Translations under genes and position numbers: made by a program
Shown: in pieces, positions 1-9,022 of the stretch
Layout: each line of letters begins with the position of its first letter
How positions within the stretch are numbered: the first letter of the stretch is position 1
The notes under the pieces: generated by a model
The model's input: only the letters and a program-made list of their open reading frames with translations
Told to the model about the DNA's origin: nothing
Database searches by the model: none
Assembly: GCA_024637095.1 (NCBI GenBank)
Contig: JAGXFV010000009.1
Span: forward strand, 1 to 64,000
From: Actinomycetes bacterium
GTDB taxonomy: Bacteria; Actinomycetota; Thermoleophilia; RBG-16-64-13
Length of the DNA stretch: 64,000 nucleotides
Reading direction: 5' to 3'

Positions 1-993
1 CTGGCCGTGGTCTTTCAGCGGCCGCTCTTGTTTCAGGGGGACGTGCAGAGCAATGTGGCTTACGGTCTGAAGCTCCGCCGCGAAGCGCGCAGGAGCATTC
101 CCGCCAAGGTCGCCGACGCCCTGGAGCTCGTGGGACTCACTCAGTTTGCGCGGGCGGACGTGCGTAAACTCTCCGGTGGAGAACTGCAGCGGGTCGCCCT
201 CGCCCGCGCCCTGGTGCTGGATCCGGAGATACTCTTTCTGGACGAGCCCACGAGCAACCTGGATCCTAGCCTTCGCCGGAGTTTCCGTCGCGAACTGCGC
301 GATCTAATCAAAAGGCTGGAAACCACCGTGGTGCTAGTCACCCACGATCAGGGCGAGGCGCTCTTGCTCTCGGATCGGGTAGCCGTCATGCGGGAGGGGC
401 GAATCGTCCAGGTCGGCGAGCCCGAGAACGTCTTTGCCCGGCCGAGCAGTTCCTTTGTCGCCGAGTTCATGGGCGTGGACAATCTTTGGTTGGGCGAAGT
501 GGTGCGGGCCGATGAGGGAGAGGTAACGTTTCTATCGGATCAAGGGGTCGAGGTCGAGGCGCTTTCTGACTGCGCTCCCGGGGACGCCGTCACCATCTCG
601 ATCCGCTCTGAGGACGTGGTGCTCGGTATCCCCGCCGCCACTTCCCCCCCGGCGACGAGCATGCGTAACCGCTGGAGGGGGGTCGTGGACTCTATCGAGC
701 CGACCGGTCCGGTGGTGAGGGCGGTGATCCGCCTCCAGCCCGACGCGGGCCGGCCTCAGCGGGGAGCCGCCCTGCTTACCTCTTTGGTCACCCGCTCGTC
801 CGCCAGGGATCTCGGGCTGTCGCCCGGGTTGGTAGTGGACGCCTCGGTGAAAGCCACCGCCATCCATGTGATTCCCGCAGCGGGAGGCAGTGCGTTGTCT
901 CCGGACGGAGGCAGCGCGTTATCTCCCCCGGACGGAGACAGCGCGTCGACAATGCAGGCGGAGGTGGCGACCCATTCGCCCCTCGCAGGTTAG
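1..993 (+). CDS. ABC transporter ATP-binding protein, molybdate/tungstate type (5' partial)
   Basis: The reading frame is open from base 1, so the Walker A end lies outside the window. What remains starts at the Q-loop (VVFQRP), followed by the ABC signature LSGGELQR, Walker B with the D-loop (LFLDEPTSNLDP) and the H-loop THDQ. This is a complete catalytic half followed by a roughly 150-residue C-terminal region of the TOBE/MOBE kind found in anion importers. It probably energises molybdate or tungstate uptake, because the next four genes make molybdopterin cofactor; ModC, TupC and WtpC cannot be told apart here. The last 35 residues are odd: they are encoded by three imperfect DNA repeats (883-950) and read as Gly-Ser-Ala-Leu-Ser-Pro repeats, probably a non-conserved tail. 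Confidence 0.85.
   Translation: MAVVFQRPLLFQGDVQSNVAYGLKLRREARRSIPAKVADALELVGLTQFARADVRKLSGGELQRVALARALVLDPEILFLDEPTSNLDPSLRRSFRRELRDLIKRLETTVVLVTHDQGEALLLSDRVAVMREGRIVQVGEPENVFARPSSSFVAEFMGVDNLWLGEVVRADEGEVTFLSDQGVEVEALSDCAPGDAVTISIRSEDVVLGIPAATSPPATSMRNRWRGVVDSIEPTGPVVRAVIRLQPDAGRPQRGAALLTSLVTRSSARDLGLSPGLVVDASVKATAIHVIPAAGGSALSPDGGSALSPPDGDSASTMQAEVATHSPLAG
883..950 (+). repeat. Three imperfect tandem repeats at the ABC ATPase/mobAB junction
   Basis: Units beginning GGAGGCAGTGCGTTGTCTCC, GGAGGCAGCGCGTTATCTCC and GGAGACAGCGCGTCG follow each other with a period of about 24-27 bases. They encode the low-complexity tail of the ATPase and, in another frame, the arginine-rich residues that would precede MobA if its GTG at 890 were used. 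This argues that those residues are not part of the conserved protein. Confidence 0.7.
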
Positions 994-2308
994 CCTCGCC
1001 ATTCAGGCCGGCGGGGCCTCCCGCCGCATGGGCGTCGACAAGGCACTGGTCGACTTTGCCGGTCAGCCTCTGATTGCCCGGGTGATAGGCCGAGTCGCCC
1101 CCAGCTTTGGTCACGCCTTCATCGTGAGCAACAAGCCCGCGCAACTGCGCCACCTGGGTCTGCCCGTGCTGACCGACGCCGTCTGCGAGCGTGGATCGGT
1201 GGTCGGCATCTACACCTCATTGCTGGCCACGCCCACGGAGCACGTCCTCTGCCTTGCCTGCGACATGCCTTTCGTCGATCCTTTGCTGCTGCGCTGTCTG
1301 GCGCAGGCTGCACCGGGCCATGAGGTGGTGGTTGCGTCCCACGGCGATTACCTCGAGCCCATGGCCGCCGTCTACGCGCGTTCCGCAGTGCCCGTGGTAG
1401 AGGATTTCATGGCCGAAGGGGGCCGTCGCCTGGACCGGCTCTTCGAGCGGTTGCGGGTGCGCTACGTGGACGTGGCCGACGGTCGGTTTGGCGACCCGCG
1501 GATCATCTTCATGAACGTGAACACTCCCGAGGAACTGGCTCGGGCCGAGGAGATCGCGCGAGCCGAGGTGCCGTCGAGAACAAGCTCGCGTGCGCCGGCC
1601 GAAACGGCCAATACGGGTGTGGCGGACGAGACGGCCGAGAAGGCTGAGGCGGCCGAGAAGGCCAAGCCGGATGTGGCGGGCCAGGCGGGCAAGAGGGTTA
1701 CGAGGGGCGAGGCGCATGGTCTCGCAGACTGGGGTCCCCGTGTCTACGACCTCGCCCCGCGAGTGCGCGAGTTCTTCGCCCAGGCGGCGGTCCCCACGGT
1801 GTCCTTCGTGGGCAAGAAGAAGTCGGCCAAGACGAGTGTCCTCCTGGGCGTCATCGCCGAACTCGCGCGGCTGGGATATCGGGTGGGGGTGGTCAAGCAC
1901 GATCGGCACGGTTTCGAGGTCGACTTACCCGGAACCGACTCCTACCGTTTGCGGCAGGCGGGAGCGGTGGTCACCGGGGTTAGCTCGGCGGAAAAGTACG
2001 TCTGGATCAATGACGTCGCCGCGGAACGCTCGCTGCTCGAGCTCGGGGCGCGTATGGGCGAAACCGTGGACATCTTGATCACGGAGGGCTTCAAAGAGGA
2101 GGCCGCGCCCAAAATCGAGGTGTCCCGTAAAGCGCGAAGCTCGGAGTTGGTATCCTCTGTGGACGAACTCTTGGCCATCGTCAGCGATCAGGAGTTCCCA
2201 GGATACGCCGTCCCTGTATACGGGCTCGACGACCACCTGCTCGTTGCGCGACTGGTGGAGGAACGCATCTTGCGGGCCTGTGCGAACAAGAAAGGTGTCT
2301 CCGCGTGA
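890..2308 (+). CDS. mobAB: MobA-MobB fusion: molybdenum cofactor guanylyltransferase with MobB GTPase domain
   Basis: The N-terminal half is MobA, which attaches GMP to molybdopterin: the nucleotide-binding motif LAIQAGGASRRMGVDKA is followed by the CDMPFVDP metal-site motif. A charged linker rich in Ala/Glu leads to a C-terminal MobB domain with the P-loop-like VGKKKSAKTSVL and the downstream VKHDRHGFEVDLPGTDS motif. The P-loop has Ala where Gly is usual. Start: the only NTG codon before the conserved region is GTG 890, inside the previous gene and its repeats. ATT 974 lies 9 bases after a strong Shine-Dalgarno sequence (GGAGGTGG, 960-967) and would give a normal MobA N-terminus, so true translation may begin there. 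The stop overlaps moaA by four bases. Confidence 0.9.
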   Translation: MRCLRTEAARYLPRTETARRQCRRRWRPIRPSQVSLAIQAGGASRRMGVDKALVDFAGQPLIARVIGRVAPSFGHAFIVSNKPAQLRHLGLPVLTDAVCERGSVVGIYTSLLATPTEHVLCLACDMPFVDPLLLRCLAQAAPGHEVVVASHGDYLEPMAAVYARSAVPVVEDFMAEGGRRLDRLFERLRVRYVDVADGRFGDPRIIFMNVNTPEELARAEEIARAEVPSRTSSRAPAETANTGVADETAEKAEAAEKAKPDVAGQAGKRVTRGEAHGLADWGPRVYDLAPRVREFFAQAAVPTVSFVGKKKSAKTSVLLGVIAELARLGYRVGVVKHDRHGFEVDLPGTDSYRLRQAGAVVTGVSSAEKYVWINDVAAERSLLELGARMGETVDILITEGFKEEAAPKIEVSRKARSSELVSSVDELLAIVSDQEFPGYAVPVYGLDDHLLVARLVEERILRACANKKGVSA

Positions 2309-3276
2309 GGGATGTCGTCGCCCCCTCTCATCGCCGCGTCGATTACCTGCGGCTATCGGTCACGGACCGCTGCAATTTGCGCTGCGTGTACTGCATGCCC
2401 GAGCAGGGCGTGCCCTACAAGCCGCACGAGCAGATACTCTCCTACGAGGACATGGTCTTCTTCGTCGACGCGGTGCGCGGCTTGGGGATCGGCAAGGTTC
2501 GGCTTACGGGCGGCGAGCCGTTGGTACGCAAGAACCTGCCATACCTGGTCCGCCGGGTGGCCGCGCTGCCGGGCATCGAGGACGTTTCCCTAACCACGAA
2601 CGGCATCCTGCTCCCCAGATTCGCGGCTGAACTCGCGGATGCCGGTCTTTCTCGGGTCAATGTCAGCCTGGATTCTCTCGATTCCGAACGCTATCGGCGG
2701 CTGACGCGCGGCGGGAGGCTGGATGAGGCCCTCGCCGGTATCGAGGCCGCTTTTGCCCACGGGCTCACTCCGGTCAAATTGAACGCAGTCATGCTGCCGG
2801 AGCTGATACAGGAACTTGATGCGTTCGTGGAACTGACCCGCGAGCACCCTCTGCACGTGCGCTTTATCGAATGGATGCAGGTGGGCGGCTGCGGCCCGCG
2901 CGAGGAGGGCGAGCGGCTCAGCCGGGTGGAGTTGCTCGCGGCTCTATCGGAGCGGGGGGCGCTGGTACCGGTGGCCTCTCCCGGAGGTTTTGGCCCGGCG
3001 CGCTACTTTCGGCTCGAGGGTCATGCCGGCACTCTTGGGGTGATCAGTTCGGTCTCGGATCACTTCTGCGGCGATTGCAACCGGCTGCGGTTGACGGCCG
3101 ACGCCCGCTTGAAGAGCTGCCTGTTCTCCGAGGAGGAGACCGACGTCTCGGTGGCGGTTAGGGGGCGTGACCGGGAGGGGCTGCTGGCGCTCGTGAACCA
3201 GGTCCTGGGAAGCAAGACCTACGCGCGACCTCAAGCCGGGGTTGGGGGTCGCGGAATGTCGCAGATCGGCGGATGA
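2305..3276 (+). CDS. moaA: GTP 3',8-cyclase MoaA
   Basis: Radical SAM enzyme for the first step of molybdopterin synthesis, converting GTP to 3',8-cyclo-GTP. The N-terminal cluster motif is CNLRCVYC near residue 20. The second, substrate-binding cluster is seen as [18 protein letters not shown] near the C-terminus, and the protein ends in the conserved Gly-Gly needed for activity (QIGG). Length of 323 residues is normal. The GTG start sits in a GTGA overlap with the mobAB stop, so the two are translationally coupled. It is followed at 17 bases by moaC, whose product acts next. No MoaD, MoaE or MoeA is in the window. Confidence 0.96.
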   Translation: MRDVVAPSHRRVDYLRLSVTDRCNLRCVYCMPEQGVPYKPHEQILSYEDMVFFVDAVRGLGIGKVRLTGGEPLVRKNLPYLVRRVAALPGIEDVSLTTNGILLPRFAAELADAGLSRVNVSLDSLDSERYRRLTRGGRLDEALAGIEAAFAHGLTPVKLNAVMLPELIQELDAFVELTREHPLHVRFIEWMQVGGCGPREEGERLSRVELLAALSERGALVPVASPGGFGPARYFRLEGHAGTLGVISSVSDHFCGDCNRLRLTADARLKSCLFSEEETDVSVAVRGRDREGLLALVNQVLGSKTYARPQAGVGGRGMSQIGG

Positions 3277-3292
3277 CGAGGAGGCCAGGCCC

Positions 3293-4273
3293 TTGAGCGA
3301 AGCAAGACTCAGCCACGTCGACGAGCGCGGCGAAGCGCGAATGGTCGATGTCGGCGGCAAGGCGGTGACCCGGCGGATGGCGCGGGCCGGTGCCCGCGTA
3401 ACGGTGGCCGCCCGCACCATGCGTCTTCTGCGCGAGCAGGCGTTGCCCAAGGGTGACGTGCTTGCGGTCGCCAGGATTGCCGGCATCATGGCCGCCAAGC
3501 GGACCAGCGAACTGATCCCCCTTTGCCACCCGTTGCCGCTCACCCAGGTGGAGATCGAGTTTCGGGTGCTGGTCGAGGAGAGCGCGATCGAGATCGAGTG
3601 CACGTCGCGCACCGAAGGACGGACCGGGGTGGAGATGGAGGCGCTGACCGGGGTCTCGGTGGCGGCACTGACCATCTACGACATGGCAAAGGCGGTGGAT
3701 CGCGGAATGGTTATCGGAGACATCCGCCTACTGGAGAAGACCGGCGGCAAGGAGGACTACGTGCGGATCGAGGCTGAATCGGGGGAAATCGAGGCACAGA
3801 GTCAGACCGAGCATACGACCGAGGCCGATGCGCGGGTACTCTCCGTGAATGTGAGCCCGGGTAAGGGCGAACGCAAGAAGCCCGTGGAGCGGGCCACTCT
3901 GCGCGAGGAACACGGAATCGAAGCGGACGGTCACGCCGGGTCCTGGCACCGCCAGGTGAGCCTGCTGGCCCAGGAATCCATCGACAAGATGGTCGCCAAG
4001 GGGCTGGACGTAGGACCGGGCGACTTCGCTGAGAATCTGACCACTTTGGGCATCGATCTGCTCTCGCTGCCTGTGGGGAGCCGCATCGAGGCGGGGCCGG
4101 CCCTGCTGGAGATAACTCAGTTGGGCAAGGTATGCCACGACCGCTGCGCCATCTACTATCAGGCGGGAGATTGCGTCATGCCGCGGGAAGGCATCTTCGC
4201 CCGGGTGATACGCGGCGGTGACGTTTCCGCCGGGGATGCCATCGTGGTGGTCTCTCGTGGGGCGGCCGAGTGA
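3293..4273 (+). CDS. moaC: MoaC-MOSC fusion: cyclic pyranopterin monophosphate synthase with MOSC domain
   Basis: Residues 1-160 are MoaC, which turns 3',8-cyclo-GTP into cyclic pyranopterin monophosphate: [18 protein letters not shown], the active-site [12 protein letters not shown] and the [21 protein letters not shown] stretch are all present. After a Glu/Thr-rich linker, a MOSC domain follows ([42 protein letters not shown]), a sulfur-carrier fold related to Moco sulfurase C-terminal domains. The TTG at 3293 is chosen because GACGAGGAGG lies at the right distance, whereas an ATG upstream at 3242 has no homology behind it. Overlaps mog by four bases. Confidence 0.93.
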   Translation: MSEARLSHVDERGEARMVDVGGKAVTRRMARAGARVTVAARTMRLLREQALPKGDVLAVARIAGIMAAKRTSELIPLCHPLPLTQVEIEFRVLVEESAIEIECTSRTEGRTGVEMEALTGVSVAALTIYDMAKAVDRGMVIGDIRLLEKTGGKEDYVRIEAESGEIEAQSQTEHTTEADARVLSVNVSPGKGERKKPVERATLREEHGIEADGHAGSWHRQVSLLAQESIDKMVAKGLDVGPGDFAENLTTLGIDLLSLPVGSRIEAGPALLEITQLGKVCHDRCAIYYQAGDCVMPREGIFARVIRGGDVSAGDAIVVVSRGAAE

Positions 4274-4806
4274 CCATGCGCGCCGCCGTAGTCACCGTGA
4301 GCGACAAGGGTCACGCCGGTGAGCGCAAGGACGCCTCCGGCCCGGTGCTCGCCGAACTGCTTCGGGGAATCGGCGCGGAGGTGGTGGCCACGCGGTTGGT
4401 TCCGGATGAGCAGGACCAGATCTCGGCCGTACTGGTGGAACTCTCCGACGAGACCCGCGTGGACCTCGTCTTAACCACCGGGGGCACAGGCCTGGCGCCG
4501 CGAGACCGCACCCCGGAGGCCACCGAAGCTGTTATCGACCGCCGCGCGCCCGGATTTGGCGAGGCCATGCGGGCCGCGTCTTTGGCGATCACCCCACACG
4601 CGATGCTCAGCCGGGCGTTGAGCGGCACCCGCGGCCGCACGCTGATCATCAATATGCCCGGTAGTCCGAAGGCCTGCCGGGAGACTTTCGCCGTGGTCGC
4701 CGGGGCCCTGCCTCACGCGGTGGAAACCCTGCGCGGCGAAGCCCACGAATGCGCCGCCACTCCCCCTCGGCAGAAGGCTGCTGGGCCCTCCCCCGAGACC
4801 CCGTGA
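4270..4806 (+). CDS. mog: Molybdopterin adenylyltransferase (Mog/MoaB family)
   Basis: Small MPT-binding-fold protein of 178 residues that adenylates molybdopterin before metal insertion. Key motifs are [17 protein letters not shown] near the start, [20 protein letters not shown] in the middle and [14 protein letters not shown] near the end, as in Mog/MoaB/CinA-type proteins. The GTG at 4270 overlaps the moaC-MOSC stop (GTGA); ATG 4276 is an alternative. It is the last gene of the Moco run, followed by a spacer containing a promoter and hairpin before ccsB. Confidence 0.92.
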   Translation: MTMRAAVVTVSDKGHAGERKDASGPVLAELLRGIGAEVVATRLVPDEQDQISAVLVELSDETRVDLVLTTGGTGLAPRDRTPEATEAVIDRRAPGFGEAMRAASLAITPHAMLSRALSGTRGRTLIINMPGSPKACRETFAVVAGALPHAVETLRGEAHECAATPPRQKAAGPSPETP

Positions 4807-4829
4807 CGGCTCGAACTGCGCGGGATTGC

Positions 4830-4838
4830 TGGTATAAT
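4830..4838 (+). promoter_or_regulatory. Extended -10 promoter upstream of ccsB
   Basis: TGGTATAAT is a perfect extended -10 element (TGN plus TATAAT at 4833-4838), 57 bases before the ccsB GTG. No good -35 is seen, as allowed for extended -10 promoters. It separates the Moco genes from the cytochrome/haem genes. Confidence 0.6.
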
Positions 4839-4840
4839 CC

Positions 4841-4870
4841 CGCTCCGGCGGCCGAGTCACGGCCGGAGCG
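4841..4870 (+). other. Hairpin in the ccsB leader
   Basis: CGCTCCGGC (4841-4849) and GCCGGAGCG (4862-4870) form a perfect 9-bp stem with a 12-base loop, placed just after the promoter -10 and ahead of the ribosome-binding site. It has no U-tract, so it is not an intrinsic terminator of the usual kind; it may stabilise the mRNA 5' end or be a regulatory structure. Confidence 0.5.
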
Positions 4871-4895
4871 GCCCCTACTCCATCGGTAAGGACTC

Positions 4896-5942
4896 GTGCA
4901 GGAAATCGAACAGACCCTATTCGGTCTAGTCACCTTTGTCTACTTGGTCGTGGTGGTCCTATACGTCCTCGGCCTGGCCTACCGCCGTGCGGACCTGGAG
5001 CGTTTTGGTTTGCTGACCTTGACCGCCGGCTTCGCCCTTCACACCATCGCCCTGATTCTGCTCTGGATCAGCGCGGGGTGGCCGCTTCTGGCCGATCTGC
5101 ACCAGTCGATGGTCTTTCTCTCCTGGTCGATCGTGTTGATCTATCTGATCGTGGATCGGCTCTACCGGATCCCAGCTTCGGCCCTGATCATGATCCCGGC
5201 CGCGTTCTTCACGGTGGGCGTGGGTCAGGTGCTCTACGAAGGCGACCGCGCCCTCCCCGAGGAGCTCGACAGCGGTTGGCTGGTGGTGCACGTCGGGGTC
5301 AGCCTGCTGGCTTACGCCGCCTTCGCCCTGGCTTTTGCCACCGCGTTCTTCTACGTGGTGCAGGAGGACCTGCTCAAGCGGCGATATCGGCAGGTAAGGC
5401 ATCTGGTGCTGACACTGGCCGGTGCGCTGGGACTGGGCACCGGGCTCTACGCGGGCTACCTCATCGCCGACCCCACCTTGTTCGAGGATGCCGCGGGCAA
5501 CCGGGTCTACGCATACTCCGGAGCCGACGTCACCATCATCCTGGCCGGCGCAGCCATCGGCCTGGTCGCGGCCCTGGCCGTAGGCTGGGTCGCGGCCCGA
5601 GGGGCCTCCCGCCCAAGTTTCGCCAACCGCCTTCCCGCGCTGAACCTCTTGGACAATCTGAGTTCCAAGAGCGTGGTGGTCGGGCTCGCTCTGCTGGCCG
5701 TGGGCATCCTCACCGGGGGAATCGGCGCCTACCAGGAATGGGGCGCCTTCTGGCGCTGGGAGCCCAAAGAAACCTGGGCGCTCGCCGCCTGGCTCTTCTA
5801 CGCCGGATACGTGGCCTTGCGCGAGTTCGCCAACTGGCGCGGCAGGAACACCGCCGTTCTCGCGATCGCCGGTCTTTTTCTAGTCTTCTTCGCCTTCCTG
5901 GGCGTCAACCTCTTCCTTCCTGGGCGACATGACTTCAACTAG
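4896..5942 (+). CDS. ccsB: Cytochrome c biogenesis protein CcsB/CcsA family (ResC-like)
   Basis: Polytopic membrane protein of 348 residues with about eight hydrophobic segments. The haem-handling WWD-type signature appears as WGAFWRWEPKETWAL around residue 285, with conserved His residues in flanking membrane segments (for example ADLHQSM and VVHVGVSLL). This family forms the haem export and ligation half of system II cytochrome c maturation, together with ResB/Ccs1, which is not in the window. Its presence fits the large number of c-type cytochromes downstream. It opens the tetrapyrrole operon and overlaps the next gene by 14 bases. Confidence 0.92.
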   Translation: MQEIEQTLFGLVTFVYLVVVVLYVLGLAYRRADLERFGLLTLTAGFALHTIALILLWISAGWPLLADLHQSMVFLSWSIVLIYLIVDRLYRIPASALIMIPAAFFTVGVGQVLYEGDRALPEELDSGWLVVHVGVSLLAYAAFALAFATAFFYVVQEDLLKRRYRQVRHLVLTLAGALGLGTGLYAGYLIADPTLFEDAAGNRVYAYSGADVTIILAGAAIGLVAALAVGWVAARGASRPSFANRLPALNLLDNLSSKSVVVGLALLAVGILTGGIGAYQEWGAFWRWEPKETWALAAWLFYAGYVALREFANWRGRNTAVLAIAGLFLVFFAFLGVNLFLPGRHDFN

Positions 5943-6624
5943 CCGGCTGAACAGCACGGTCCCGCTGTACCTAGCCGGCCTGCGGCTGGAGGGTAAGCCC
6001 TGTCTGATCGTAGGTGGGGGAGCCGTGGCGGCGCGCAAGCTGCCGCCGCTTCTCGAGGCCGGCGCGCAGGTCACCGTAGTCGCGCCCGCGCTGGGCCGGC
6101 AACTCAAAGACTCGGGGCCGCTCCCCACGGCCTCGAACACGGCCGATCAGCGGGGCTGGCACTGGATCGCGCGCGCCTTCCGCCCGGAGGACGTCGAAGG
6201 CCAACTGCTGGTCTTTGCCGCAACCGACGATGCCGTGCTCAACGAGCAGATCGGCCGGACAGCGGCGGCGGCGGGAGCCCTCGCCAACCTGGCCACCTCT
6301 TCCGACGAATCGGACTTTCACGTTCCCTCGGCGTTTCGCCGCGGCTCTCTTCAGGTTGGCGTGCTCACCGGAGGCAAGGCGCCGGCTCTGGCTGCAAGCC
6401 TTCGCCGCGATATTGAAGCGCGGGTGGGCGATGGGTGGGAAGAGGTCGTCGAGGTCCTCGGCGAACTCCGCGATTCTCTGGCGGAGCAGAACGCGGATCA
6501 GGAGTCGCGTCAAAGGCTGAACCGAGAGCTCGCCCGTATGGATCTCGCCGGTTTGCTCGCGGAGGGCGGCGCCGACGCGGTTCGCTCCGCGGTGCAGGAC
6601 CGGCTGCGGCAGGGCAAGGCCTAA
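5929..6624 (+). CDS. Precorrin-2 dehydrogenase (sirohydrochlorin-forming; CysG N-terminal/Met8-like)
   Basis: An N-terminal NAD-binding Rossmann motif (CLIVGGGAVAARKLPPLLEAG) is followed by the family motif AATDDAVLNEQIGR and the SDFHVPSAFRRGSLQVGV stretch typical of the CysG N-terminal/Met8 family. It oxidises precorrin-2 to sirohydrochlorin with NAD+ and in some members also inserts iron. Length (231 residues) matches the stand-alone form. Set between ccsB and hemA, it commits the pathway to sirohaem, which ahbD further along suggests is then turned into haem. Confidence 0.92.
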   Translation: MTSTSRLNSTVPLYLAGLRLEGKPCLIVGGGAVAARKLPPLLEAGAQVTVVAPALGRQLKDSGPLPTASNTADQRGWHWIARAFRPEDVEGQLLVFAATDDAVLNEQIGRTAAAAGALANLATSSDESDFHVPSAFRRGSLQVGVLTGGKAPALAASLRRDIEARVGDGWEEVVEVLGELRDSLAEQNADQESRQRLNRELARMDLAGLLAEGGADAVRSAVQDRLRQGKA

Positions 6625-6626
6625 GC

Positions 6627-8039
6627 ATGCGTCTAGCCGTACTGGGAGTCAACCACAAGACTGCGTGCCTTAGCCTGCGGGAGCAGGTGGCATTGAACAC
6701 CGAGGCCAGCCAGAAGCTCGTGCGCACCCTCGTGGACTGCGCTCAGGTATCCGAGGCGGTGGTCCTCAGCACCTGCAACCGCACCGAGGTCTACTTGGCC
6801 GGCACGGAACTGCCGCTGCGCACGGTGGCCAAGGATTGTCTCTGCTCGAGCACCGGCGTCTGCCGCACGGACCTGGACGACAGCGTCTACTACTACGAGA
6901 ACATGGATGCCGTGGAGCACGTCTTTAGTGTTGCGGGCTCGCTCGATTCCATGGTGTTGGGCGAGGCGCAGATCCTGGCACAACTCAAAGAGGCGTATTC
7001 CGTGGCTCAGGAATCCGGCACCACCGGGCCCATGCTCAACCGTCTGCTGCGCCGCTCCTTCGAGGTGGGCAAGCGGGTGCGTTCCGAGACCAAGATCTCC
7101 GAGGCGTCGCTTTCGATCGCCTCGGTCTCGGTGGACCTGGCCCGCAACGTCTTTGGGGATCTGGCCGACCGTCCTGTGCTGGTCATCGGCGCGGGCGAGA
7201 TGGCGGAGCTCGTGGTAACTCACCTGAAGGGCCGCGGGGTGAACCGCATCCTGGTCGCCAACCGCACGTATGAACGTGCCGTCGCGCTTGCGGAGAAGTT
7301 CGGCGGCGAGGCGGTGAGGTTCCAAGAGGAGCACGAGGATCCCAAGCGGGGCCAGAAGCAGGTCGGCTCCCACCCCCACAACCGGGCCCTGGCTCAGCAC
7401 CTGGAGCTGGCCGACATCGTGATCTCCTCCACGGGTTCCCCGGACCCAATCATCGGCCGGAAGCTGCTCGAAGGAGTCATGCGCAGGCGCAAGAACCGCC
7501 CTATCTTCTTGATCGACATTGCCGTTCCTCGCGACATCGATCCCGAGGTCAACCATGTCAACAACGCCTATCTCTACGATATCGACGACCTGCAGGAGGT
7601 CGTGGCTTCAAATCTGGATGAGCGCGAACAAGAGGCGGTGAGGGCGCGCGAGATCATCGCCGAGGAGGTGGGTTCCTTCGAGGAATGGGCCCGCAGCTTG
7701 ACCGTGCTGCCCACGCTGGTCGCCTTCCGGGAGTGGGCGTCCGCGATCAAAGACGAAGAACTGACCAAGTTCCTGGGCCGCATGCCTGACCTCTCCGAAG
7801 AGGACCAGGAGAAGGTGCAGGCCCTGGCGCACTCCATCATCAACAAGATCCTGCATCCCCCCACCGTGGCGGTGAAAGAGAGAGCCGCGGCGGACGAGGG
7901 CTACCTCTATGCGGAGGCGCTGCGCACGCTTTTCCAGCTGAACGGCGCCGGCCGGAGCGAGTCGGGAGCCTCAGAGAATGACCGGGCCTCGAGCGGGTTT
8001 GGGTCCGAGGACAAGACAAACTCAAACTCGAGGAGCTAG
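6627..8039 (+). CDS. hemA: Glutamyl-tRNA reductase
   Basis: First enzyme of the C5 route to 5-aminolaevulinate. The N-terminus GVNHKTACLSLREQVA is diagnostic; the catalytic Cys is in VVLSTCNRTEVYL; the NADPH Rossmann motif is VIGAGEMAELV; and the C-terminal dimerisation helix is present (total 470 residues). A charged insertion of roughly 20 residues (EEHEDPKRGQK...) follows the Rossmann domain and is unusual but lies in a variable loop. The ATG at 6627 is two bases after the previous stop. Its partner hemL lies separately at 33.6 kb. Confidence 0.97.
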   Translation: MRLAVLGVNHKTACLSLREQVALNTEASQKLVRTLVDCAQVSEAVVLSTCNRTEVYLAGTELPLRTVAKDCLCSSTGVCRTDLDDSVYYYENMDAVEHVFSVAGSLDSMVLGEAQILAQLKEAYSVAQESGTTGPMLNRLLRRSFEVGKRVRSETKISEASLSIASVSVDLARNVFGDLADRPVLVIGAGEMAELVVTHLKGRGVNRILVANRTYERAVALAEKFGGEAVRFQEEHEDPKRGQKQVGSHPHNRALAQHLELADIVISSTGSPDPIIGRKLLEGVMRRRKNRPIFLIDIAVPRDIDPEVNHVNNAYLYDIDDLQEVVASNLDEREQEAVRAREIIAEEVGSFEEWARSLTVLPTLVAFREWASAIKDEELTKFLGRMPDLSEEDQEKVQALAHSIINKILHPPTVAVKERAAADEGYLYAEALRTLFQLNGAGRSESGASENDRASSGFGSEDKTNSNSRS

Positions 8040-8041
8040 TC

Positions 8042-9022
8042 ATCAGCGCGAAGACCGTCGTCATCGGCTCACGCAAGAGCACGCTGGCCCTGACCCAGTC
8101 CCGCTTGGTTCGCCAGATGTTGTTGGATCTGAACCCAAGCCTGGACGTCCGAATCGAGAAGATCGTCACTTCCGGCGACCGCATCCTGGATTCCCCGCTG
8201 TCTCAGATCGGGGATCGGGGGCTCTTCGTCAAGGAGATCGAGGAGGCTCTGTTGGGGGGCGATATCGATCTCGCGGTGCACAGCGCCAAAGACGTCCCCA
8301 CAGCGCTGCCGGAGGGTCTGGGGCTTTTGGCCTTTCCTCCCAGGGAGGATCCGGCCGACGTCTTCGTCGGGGGGCTCAGCTCGGTGGATGAACTCGGACC
8401 CGGCAGGGTGATCGGCACTAGCAGTCTCCGTCGGCGCTCCCAGCTTCTGGCGAACTATCCGGAACTGGAAGTGGTCGACATCCGGGGCAACGTCGAGACG
8501 CGGATCCGCAAGATCGAAGAGGAGAGGTTGGACGGCACCATCCTCGCCAAGGCCGGCCTCGAAAGGCTGGGGCGGCTGGAAGAAGCGGCCTTCGAGTTCC
8601 CGCTCGAGGTGATGGTGAGCGCCGTTGGGCAGGGATCGTTGGCGCTTGAAGGCCGAATCGGCGACGAGAAGCTCGCCCCCTACATCGAGCGGCTGGACCA
8701 CGGGGCCACGCGCCAGGCGGTGCTCGCCGAACGTGCGCTGATGCGGACCCTCGAGGGGGGTTGCCAGGTGCCCATAGGCGCACGCGGCGTTGTGCAGAAT
8801 GGTGAGCTCCTTCTGGTTGCCTACGTGGGCAGCCTCGACGGGGAACGCCACCTGCGCCGGGAGGCGCGCGGTCCGGCCGAGCGACCCGAGGAACTGGGGA
8901 CGCGAATGGCGCAGGAGTTGCTCGAGGCGGGCGCCGACGTCATTCTGGAGGAGATCCGCACCACCTGTGCCGCCCCTAACAGCCCGGACGCCTGTGAACC
9001 TCCGCCCCCGGCGGCGGGGTAG
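8042..9022 (+). CDS. hemC: Hydroxymethylbilane synthase (porphobilinogen deaminase)
   Basis: Joins four porphobilinogens into hydroxymethylbilane. Seen motifs: TVVIGSRKSTLALTQSR at the N-terminus, DLAVHSAKDVPTALP, GTSSLRRRSQLL, VVDIRGNVETRIRK and the dipyrromethane-cofactor Cys in RTLEGGCQVPIGA. The start is unusual. The first NTG suitable for initiation, TTG 8105, would delete the first strand and substrate-binding residues, and the frame upstream to the stop at 7979-7981 has no ATG, GTG, TTG or CTG before the motif. ATC at 8042 lies 6 bases after GAGGAG (8030-8035) and is the best candidate start. The last 20 residues are Pro-rich and probably not conserved. Confidence 0.94.
   Translation: MSAKTVVIGSRKSTLALTQSRLVRQMLLDLNPSLDVRIEKIVTSGDRILDSPLSQIGDRGLFVKEIEEALLGGDIDLAVHSAKDVPTALPEGLGLLAFPPREDPADVFVGGLSSVDELGPGRVIGTSSLRRRSQLLANYPELEVVDIRGNVETRIRKIEEERLDGTILAKAGLERLGRLEEAAFEFPLEVMVSAVGQGSLALEGRIGDEKLAPYIERLDHGATRQAVLAERALMRTLEGGCQVPIGARGVVQNGELLLVAYVGSLDGERHLRREARGPAERPEELGTRMAQELLEAGADVILEEIRTTCAAPNSPDACEPPPPAAG

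Noticed and set aside
4841-4870. Riboswitch at ccsB
   Set aside because: Only a single hairpin is present; no conserved riboswitch core could be recognised, so it is listed just as a hairpin.
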